From contig BDDD01003319.1 of assembly GCA_001972305.1 (NCBI GenBank), forward strand, positions 19,369-83,368: a stretch of 64,000 nt of DNA, read 5' to 3'. Origin of the DNA: Cephalotus follicularis (taxonomy: Eukaryota > Streptophyta > Magnoliopsida > Oxalidales > Cephalotaceae). Within the stretch, counting starts at the first letter, position 1, and each line of letters starts with the position of its first letter. Below are positions 57,101 to 64,000 of this stretch, one piece after another. Under the pieces are notes generated by a model. The model searched no databases, was not told the DNA's origin, and saw nothing but the letters and a program-made list of their open reading frames with translations. Position numbers and translations under genes: made by a program.

Positions 57101-60100
57101 AACGTACAAGAGCGGTAGTCTCCCCAATTATCTTCAACACATGTCCCCGACAATTACTAGGAATAAGCAAACCTTCAACCCCAGGAACATGCAACGGCAG
57201 GTGTGTTATGACAGTCTGAGAGATGTTATCCACCAAGCACTCACTAGCATACTCAAACAATGAAGATATACCAACAGATTTATGAAGGAAATTATACCTG
57301 TTGACAGAATAAAGACATAATACATAAGAAGACTATAGAGATTCAATTAACCGTTTATCTTCAAAGAAATATGTGGATAAAATCAACTGGACACATTCCA
57401 GACATTTAGCCAAAGGAATGAATCACCACAATGATTTACAGACTTATGCCAGTATGACACCTTCAGTATTTTATAAATTATAACTAATAAACAACAATGT
57501 ACTAGTAGACTGCATGAAATTACGATTTCATAAAGCAAACTTAATTATGTGATGATATTCCTGGTTTCATATGGATTAGCATAATCAGTCACTTACAATT
57601 CATAACTGATAATACATACTTCATTAACTGCAAACAATAGAGAAAGTTAAATGAATGAAAGTAGATAGGCTAAGTCGATATAAGAAAAAGAAAAAGAAAA
57701 CCGCAGCTACTTTATATAAATAAGGTCAACTGGGATGGTCTGGATGCATGCAACAATTACCAATGACTTCGAATGTAAGTGGCATGATTTTACATATAAA
57801 TCCTGGATACAGGAGAATTTAACATGAAGAAGAAGTGGCATCATTCAAAATGGGAAAAGAATTTTGTTCAAAACAAGAAAGGGAAAAGAAGGGAAAAAAA
57901 ATTGGCAATCAGAAGCATGACTGACAAATCATGACAAAGTACATGATGCTAGGATTCCAAAAAAAACACTTACACACACTCTGCAGGCCAACTTCCTTCA
58001 CAGAGGCACGATAAAAAGCGAACAAACTCTGCAGTTCTGAAGGGAAATTCACCCTCTAAGCTAAAAAGAAGACATCGAATAGGACCATCAATGAAGCTTT
58101 CCCTGTCCCAAAACTGAACACAAAGCGACTCCTGGAAGATTAATGGCAAGAAACCCAATTAATAAATTCTGAGAAATTGAAATAGTAACCAGAAAAGGGG
58201 GAAAAATATAGAAGAGTGACCCTGAAGGGTAACATCACTGCACATCCAAACCTCTCCTCGATAAATTTTGCAAAGAATATCCAGTATCAAGTTGAGGGTG
58301 CCATCCTCTGACTGCATCATGGAGAAAGCAATATCCATTATGAAGCATTTACTTCAACATTTAAGAAGCTACTTTAAAGATGCAATTTAAGCAATATCCA
58401 TTATGAAGCAGTTACCTTTAAGATGCAATTTAAGCAGTTACCTTTAGATTGATCTCATAAGAAGCAATAAATGCAGAAACAAAAGTTCTTAGGACACTTC
58501 GATAGCCAGAAACAGGTCCCTGAAAGGAGAAAAAATTATCAATTTTATGATCATAGAATTAGGACACATGAATTAGGTATAATATATGAAAATAAGAGTA
58601 GCAATACGCATTAAGAAAGTTAACTAAAAATTATGACAGAATACTTGGAATATATTGTGAAAGATAATTAACTAGTAGCAACACACATTAAGAAAGTTAA
58701 ACTAAAAATAATTTATTACCTCTGATTCCTTCAATAGCTCACTCTCAAGGATTTCAAGAAAATAACCCAATGACTCAGCTTCAAAGGCTTGACGAACATA
58801 GCCAATATGATCAATCTCCTGGAGTTTAAATGACAACAAAACTCAACCAGAGTCAACATTCATACACCAAGATCTCCGCAGAAAAGGTGGAAATTCAATA
58901 GATCCACGTACCATTAGTGCGCTAGTTTCCTCTTTACCAGGAAGTGATGAAAGTAGACAGAGAAACGCTGCCCACGTCAATACTAGTGGGCTTGCTTCTT
59001 TCATTTCAAAAGCATCAAAACTAGAAATTATCGCATCCATCTCTAGGACATCAGACAGCAAAAATGTAGAAGCACCCAGCCTGACAAAGGGATAAACAAA
59101 AGTTCATAAATCAATGAAGGCTAAGAAGATGACAAAAATGAATGGTGATTTGCTCCTAAATATGACAATAACTGAAATAGTAACCGTTTCCCCCCAGTTT
59201 CTATAATCATGCCCATGCAACTACTTCAGTTGATATACATATAGAATCTCCAGATACCTCAAATGAGACCACAAGATAATGAATGCAAAATTAAAGTGTT
59301 TCAAAAATGTTCAACTGTTCAAACGAAACCTTCAGCAGACAAGGAAAAACAAAGTAAAATTTAGATATTTGATACTCGTTACAAGCTAATTAATAGAAAC
59401 TCACCACATAAGAGACCTAAGAAAAAGGATACCCTATTAGGAATTCGCCACTTAAGACGCCTAAGAAAGAGGATACCCTGGTTTGCTGGTCCTCGTGTAC
59501 ACTTTCTTTATGTGTTCTGGAGTTAAGCAGATATTGTCAAACAGTGAAGCTTATTGCATGATATACTATCTGACAACCTATTTATTTCTCCAAAGTTTAA
59601 ATAAAATCATATACAATAAAAACCAGCCACATCTCGACATCCTAACATTTGAAGCTAGACAAGTCCACTTCGCATTCAGAAATTTAAGGAATTCCAAGAA
59701 CCAAAGAGACAGAACAATTCTAAGTCGAAAGCATCTTATGCATAGCTTTTCATGTGTCCAAATGTTGCAATGGCACAGAGAGAAATCTCATCAGTTACTT
59801 AGCCACACTGCAAATGTAGCAGGATAAGCATGTTAAAAAACCAACATCAATTTAATCTTCTACAGTTTCTATTAGACTATTCATTTACACGTTAGATAAC
59901 ACATTCTTTGGAAGATGGTATGATTAAGTAATTTAAATCACAAGACTGTCAAAACATATCAACTAAGTAACTCTTTGAATCTCAAGAATGACGAAATGTT
60001 TTTCGTTCAATGATTAACAAATCTATATTATAATGTTGCCTCCGCTGTTGCAAGGTAGTTGAGAGGGGGAGAGAACAGATATTATGGCATTATTTTCCTT

Positions 60101-61094
60101 ATCAGCAGAACTAAAAAATAGCTAAGGACCTGAAAGGGACTTCATCATGAACCATTTGAAGAAGATTTTCTAGGCCTAGTGTTTCTATAAGTATAAGGAG
60201 CAGCTGAACTTTGGCATTATTAGCAGAATCCAGTGCTTCAGTTGATATTGCCAACTTTCCAAAGTTATAAGATCCAGTTAAGATTCCCTGCATCATGACA
60301 CATTTTAGTAGGGTTCAGAGTGATACCAATGAGTTGATTGGAAAGAATGTAGAAACCAGTATCAACAGAAGGATAACAAAATACCTTATAGAGCAAGCAC
60401 AACTTTTTCCATGTTTCGCCATTACAATTACAAAATGACTCATAATAAATGAGGAAAAGAATTTCCAAAATCAAATTGTCTTCAATCAGTGTCTCCTCAG
60501 CCCACAAAGTGAAGAAATCAACATCCTATAAAGCATTCCCACGTTTCAAACAAAATGCTAAGAAGCATAAATATGACGGCTGGTGGAAAATATATAAATA
60601 AATTAGAAACCTTTTCAATGAATATTTAACAGAAAGCAAAATGTAAATGTATAGGAAAAATATAAAGGTTTAAAAAAGCATGAAAACATAATAATATATA
60701 CCAACCAAAAACTTCCGTATTATATATATGGGATTTGAGGATAGCTAGACATCACCCCATTTCGTATCTATGATTCATATTTTATAGATCTAACTATTAG
60801 ATTAAATGTTCGATATATATGAATCATGCATACCAATTTTTGAGACAGTCATATGTCTTCACATATTCTATCGAAAAAGTTACGCTTTCACTTGTATATG
60901 AGAAAATTATATAGCAGTTGAAATTGTTATATATAGACGAAATAGTTAGCAATATTTCCCAAATAAAAAATTGACATGCATCCACCTAGATAGAATAACA
61001 ATCCAATTGTTCGATTTATAAAATATGAATCATATGTCTTACAATTATGGGTGACATAGCACACAAATTGAGTGCTAAGTCATCTATACACTCG

Positions 61095-61132
<38 letters not shown>

Positions 61133-63297
61133 TAAAATGAAAATTGATTATTAAATAATATGTGAACAAAATCATTCTAATACTATTCTCATTGGAATAC
61201 CTCTCTATAGTTAATAAACCTTAGATTAGCGTAGCACAACACAAAGGTCGTAGCATTAGCATATCCATTTGTCTCTATATTGCATTGGATTAATATTCAC
61301 TCAATTGTTCCAGGCCATAATTTGAGTTCGTCTCATATACAATTTTGAACAAGCTACTCATGTGAAGTACATGGATTTCTTGGCATCTTTGATTAAATTC
61401 TCCAAATTTTTACTAAGTTGTTTGACAGCAGGCATGAAGAATCATATGCAAACAGCCATGTCAAGGAATCAAGTGGAGATTTCTTGATGTAACAAAAAAA
61501 ACTACAGGATGCAATAATATTTCATTCCGGCATTGCTAAAAGCTTTGGTGTTCTACAACTCATTCAACTGTGAAGAACAAAGTATCAAGCACTGAACACA
61601 CAACTTGATCAGGCAGCTTATTGAAAGCAATAGACTCAAATTAGAAATTTACTTAACACACCATCTGTTCAGGATGACTGGATGACAGAAGGCTCTGTAG
61701 GACGGATATTAATTTGCTTTCCAATCCATCAGAAATCAGCTTTTCGGCCTCCTCACGATCACCATTCCCTTCTTTGGAGCTAGTCTTCACACACACTGCA
61801 CCAAAAGTAGCATGATGCACAGTAGGAAAACTATATAAGTAAAAAATAAGTTCATCACTTAAAGGCAATGTTTGAAAAGTTAGATTGAAGCTCAGGAATA
61901 GAAGTGTTCGAGTCATGGTCCATTCATTCAATGACACCAAAAGTAAAGTATAATTGACAAGGAAAGAGAAAAAACTGAGTAGTAAATAAGTCTTTGGAGG
62001 TACTTACAAGAATGCATGAGAATCTGTCTTGTACACTTCAGCAAGCACTGTCGCTCGATGTAATACCGAAGCACAAACTTTGCAACAACAAAAGAAAAGG
62101 ATATATGAAAACAGGTCAGACAGTTGACTAAAAGAAAACTAATTGCTCCACTAAATAACTAGAGTCCTGTCACTTGTTACAGAACATCTCATGCGTATAA
62201 ACTCAAATAAGCCTGTCTGCTACACCTTTCTAGTATTCCAAAAGCAGGATATACACAATAGATCTCTGGAAAGATGGAATTACAGAATCTTCCAGAAGGG
62301 CGAATACTAAATGCTTGAACATATGACTTTGTGCACTTAAAAGTATTCATTTTTAAAGTTTTTATTATCTATTCTACTTAAGGATTACTTCAAGGCACTG
62401 AAGAAAGTATTTAGAACCTTTATAAATACATTGACAGTTAGCAGGCAATCAGCATTTGGCCTCAAAATGAAGCTAGTCAAACTCATTGCAGAAAGTAAGA
62501 ATAAGAGGATCATAGCTACTGAAGAAAGCGAAAGTGAAAGAGATTATAGCTACTGACCATATGGAAAAATTCTTCAATTATAGAATAAAAAACTGCATCA
62601 TTTTGCTCAAGAGACCTCTCCACGAGAATATACGATTGCACCTCATCTAAACACTGAAACAAAAAAAGAAATCAACACAATAACTCAAAAAAATCTACAA
62701 CATACACATTTACGAGAAACAAAATGCTTTATAGGATTAAGACACAATAAATTAACCAACAAACCTCATTAGCATTGACACTACAACTTCTATATCAACA
62801 ATGGTTCATTATCAAGCACAAAATTTTATTTGAAAAAAATCAAATTCTTATAGTGCAAGGCTTCATTATCAAAATTAAGAGTAAAAAAAATACAAATTAC
62901 AAAATAGCAATTTCTAAAAAGGGGGGAGCAGCTAACTAACCAAAAATGAGCTAATTTGCAAAGCCTTATCTTTAACATCGGGCTTTATATTCAAATGATG
63001 AGACCCGATTTTGAGTTGCTGGGAGTTCAAAGCCTCCTTAGATTTCTCATTTGGCCGTTTAAACAGCGACACCGTGTGCACGAACCACGCGTGATTGTCC
63101 TTCAACTTCTTCACCTATACAAAAAAAAAATGCATAAATCACACATACATATAAATACTTATATATATACAGAGAGAGGTGGTTACTAGTGATGGAGGGA
63201 GGCCTGTGGAAAGAGAAGAGGCGTTTTCGAGCTCGGTGAGAAGAGAAGAGAACGGGTCCCACCATAGAGAGGAATCAACGGAGGTAGAATTCGACAT
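45094..63297 (-). CDS. NUP188: Nucleoporin NUP188 homologue, 32 coding exons, 1966 aa
   Basis: Predicted scaffold nucleoporin of the nuclear pore inner ring, where family members partner NUP93. Exons in order: 63297-63187, 63114-62941, 62653-62558, 62077-62008, 61795-61662, 60525-60385, 60287-60130, 59080-58912, 58818-58720, 58519-58442, 58311-58252, 58131-57974, 57297-57096, 56313-56194, 55868-55783, 55660-55556, 55299-55201, 54779-54691, 53672-53524, 52733-52590, 52495-52388, 52142-52032, 51854-51747, 51636-51526, 51063-50894, 50751-50280, 50078-49971, 49861-49803, 48806-48425, 47554-46016, 45469-45262, 45176-45094. All introns are GT/AG and the total is 5901 nt with no internal stop. Exon sequences follow plant NUP188 (Arabidopsis At4g38760, recalled) from SLWWDPF to the C-terminus at matching length. 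The protein is helix-rich, as expected of an alpha-solenoid, without signal peptide. The start is the ATG directly before SNSTSVDSSLWW. Exon edges come from splice motifs plus similarity, not transcripts. Confidence 0.95.
45262..45469 (-). CDS. NUP188: NUP188 exon 31
   Basis: It encodes DQAVAVVTELCQANKLKQ through MALYLELCVLQICGIRPVL to AKSLIK, ending one base into the next codon at G|GTATCA. Confidence 0.93.
46016..47554 (-). CDS. NUP188: NUP188 exon 30, largest exon (1539 nt)
   Basis: It encodes 513 residues of the C-terminal solenoid, from SGEQKLTIGGK to EILHGLQ, including TWFPIIHKHLPLQLVL, WGLGLAVVAALVHSLG and FLNLKFLCLQAEGTVNRAEE. Acceptor GTGCAG|TCAGGG, donor CAG|GTACAT, phase 0 at both ends. 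The upstream MLVQ codons in the same open frame are intronic. Confidence 0.95.
48425..48806 (-). CDS. NUP188: NUP188 exon 29
   Basis: 382 nt, from ERKDLKNLILSDLYYQLQG to VLIVYSDN. Acceptor TTTTCAG|TGAAAG, donor AAT|GTGAGT. The open frame extends a few codons past each edge by chance. Confidence 0.93.
50280..50751 (-). CDS. NUP188: NUP188 exon 26
   Basis: 472 nt. It covers the segment FFKALWQGAGQYTDIL to ELHFRAK, including CQSAILEIMACDMFL, which is well conserved in plant homologues. Acceptor CTCCAG|GAAGCC, donor AAAG|GTGACT. Confidence 0.93.
58442..58519 (-). CDS. NUP188: NUP188 exon 10, with duplicated donor site downstream
   Basis: Twenty-six codons ending SYEINLK at AAAG|GTAACTGCTT. The same AAAG|GTAACTGCTT sequence recurs 26 bp further into the intron (GT at 58415-58414). 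Use of the second site would add 26 nt and shift the frame, so the first is the coding one. Confidence 0.9.
60735..61070. mobile_element. Probable MITE in NUP188 intron 5
   Basis: Imperfect inverted repeats of about 70 bp face each other. The left arm (about 60740-60815) contains TATGATTCATATTTTATAG, and the right arm (about 60980-61065) contains its complement form ATTTATAAAATATGAATCATA. Outer parts CATCACCCCAT and ATGGGTGACATAG also pair. It is about 330 bp, AT-rich, without an ORF. Exact ends and target duplication are not settled. Confidence 0.6.
61096..61131. repeat. (TA)n microsatellite
   Basis: About 18 uninterrupted TA units in NUP188 intron 5, close to the probable MITE. Confidence 0.95.
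61662..61795 (-). CDS. NUP188: NUP188 exon 5
   Basis: It encodes EEAEKLISDGLESK and ends HPEQM at ATG|GTGTGT. It precedes the longest intron found (60526-61661, about 1.14 kb), which holds a probable MITE and a TA microsatellite. Confidence 0.9.
63187..63297 (-). CDS. NUP188: NUP188 exon 1 (start codon)
   Basis: It encodes 37 residues including VDSSLWWDPFSSLLTELENA, the conserved N-terminus. The donor is CTA|GTAACC, phase 0. Upstream in-frame codons exist (an open frame to 63468), but their translation, rich in basic residues, does not fit the family, so the ATG at 63297 is preferred. Confidence 0.93.
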
Positions 63298-63639
63298 TGC
63301 AATCTTGACAAAGATAAAGAGAGTGAGATGAATAAACCCTAAAGAAAGCTTGAAATGATTTTTGGGGTTTATATGTAATTTGAGTTTTCGCGCTTTTTGG
63401 TAGAAAGAGCGAGCTTCGTGTGTTCTTTGTTTGGTTTGGGCTTTCCTTGGTAGTTGGGCTTGAGACACCCTGATTAGTGCCGTTAAAGGTCATGTTAGTG
63501 TTTAATTCAAGTTTGAGTCAGGTTTGTATTGAGTTTAGCAAATTGATCCAAATATGACAAGAACTCGAATCAAGTTTAACGGATTGACTTTGACCTATTC
63601 CAAACTCATTTAGGCTAACATTGTATCGTATTCGAATCA
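63298..63639 (-). promoter_or_regulatory. NUP188 5' leader and proximal promoter region
   Basis: There is no other gene in this stretch. The bases nearest the ATG are CT-rich on the gene strand, as in plant leaders, and contain the telo-box. I see no clear TATA box. The transcription start cannot be placed. Confidence 0.45.
63334..63342 (-). promoter_or_regulatory. Telo-box upstream of the NUP188 start codon
   Basis: AAACCCTAA on the plus strand (TTAGGGTTT on the gene strand) lies 37 bp before the ATG, probably in the 5' leader. Telo-boxes are common near the starts of plant housekeeping and cell-cycle genes. Function here is inferred only from sequence and place. Confidence 0.5.
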
Positions 63640-63906
63640 GATTCACTTGTCGTGACTCAAATTATTATTTCACTTATAAGGTCGTAAACTTTTGAGAGAA
63701 TGCTAATCTTATAGATAACATCCAAACAGATTTACATGTCGTGACTCAAATTATTATTTCACTTGTAAGGTCGTAAACCTTTGAGAGCATGATAATTTTA
63801 TAGATAGCATCCAAATGGATTCAAGTGTCGTGATTCAAATTGTCATCCACCTTGTAAGGTTGTAAAACTTTGACAACATGTTAATCTTATAGATAGCATC
63901 CAAGTA
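63640..63906. repeat. Three tandem 89-bp repeats upstream of NUP188
   Basis: Units start at 63640, 63729 and 63818, and each includes GTCGTGACTCAAATTATTAT, AAGGTCGTAAA and TATAGATARCATCCAA. The first two are very similar and the third is more diverged. They lie about 350 bp upstream of the start codon. No ORF is present. Confidence 0.92.
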
Positions 63907-64000
63907 TGTGTTGATAACGTAAACATTAAACTTGAGTGATTTGTATTAAGTAGAGTTGAATTCAAGAAGTTTGAGATTACGATTAGTCTCACTCTTCACA

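Overview
This is plant nuclear DNA, probably from a eudicot. It holds one intron-rich housekeeping gene and about 45 kb of nested retrotransposons. The plant call rests on plant Ty3/gypsy and Ty1/copia families with tRNA-iMet-type primer sites, GT/AG introns, and a 32-exon gene whose conceptual protein closely resembles the plant nucleoporin NUP188. No bacterial-type operons, CRISPR arrays or RNA genes were seen.

Layout. About 1.3-10.1 kb (minus strand): a decayed Ty3/gypsy element with Tat-type dual RNase H. A 2.5-kb non-autonomous LTR element sits inside its gag-pol (4531-7045, target duplication ccact). About 10.7-19.15 kb (plus): a decayed endogenous-pararetrovirus-like fragment, split by a 6.25-kb large retrotransposon derivative (LARD; 12093-18339, duplication agtat). 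19.15-22.47 kb (plus): a 5'-truncated copia element containing a local plus/minus/plus triplication. 22.47-44.75 kb: one L1-type LINE in three pieces. It is split first by a deleted copia element with 123-bp LTRs (23006-25653, duplication acacc). It is split again by an unclassified insertion of about 1 kb (26398-43694, duplication atgataa). That insertion carries a copia element (26918-43168, duplication atatt), which in turn holds a 10.3-kb gypsy element (28400-38663, duplication agtat) and a 459-bp solo LTR (40971-41429, duplication caaag). The gypsy 3' LTR contains an 847-base run of N.

45.09-63.30 kb (minus): NUP188. Thirty-two coding exons can be joined with canonical splice sites in one unbroken frame of 5901 nt (1966 codons plus stop). 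It is the only gene here that looks intact and host-functional. Its flanks hold a telo-box just upstream of the start codon, a probable MITE and a (TA)n tract in intron 5, and three tandem 89-bp units about 350 bp upstream.

How it fits together. NUP188 is predicted to be a scaffold protein of the nuclear pore inner ring. The rest is transposon and virus-derived sequence, and nearly every coding part of it carries stops, frameshifts or deletions. No new multi-gene biological system is evident. The most unusual signals are non-autonomous elements with clean boundaries, a four-level nest readable base by base from target duplications, a hairpin-type triplication, a near-palindromic minisatellite in a gypsy LTR, and a likely assembly artefact at the N gap.
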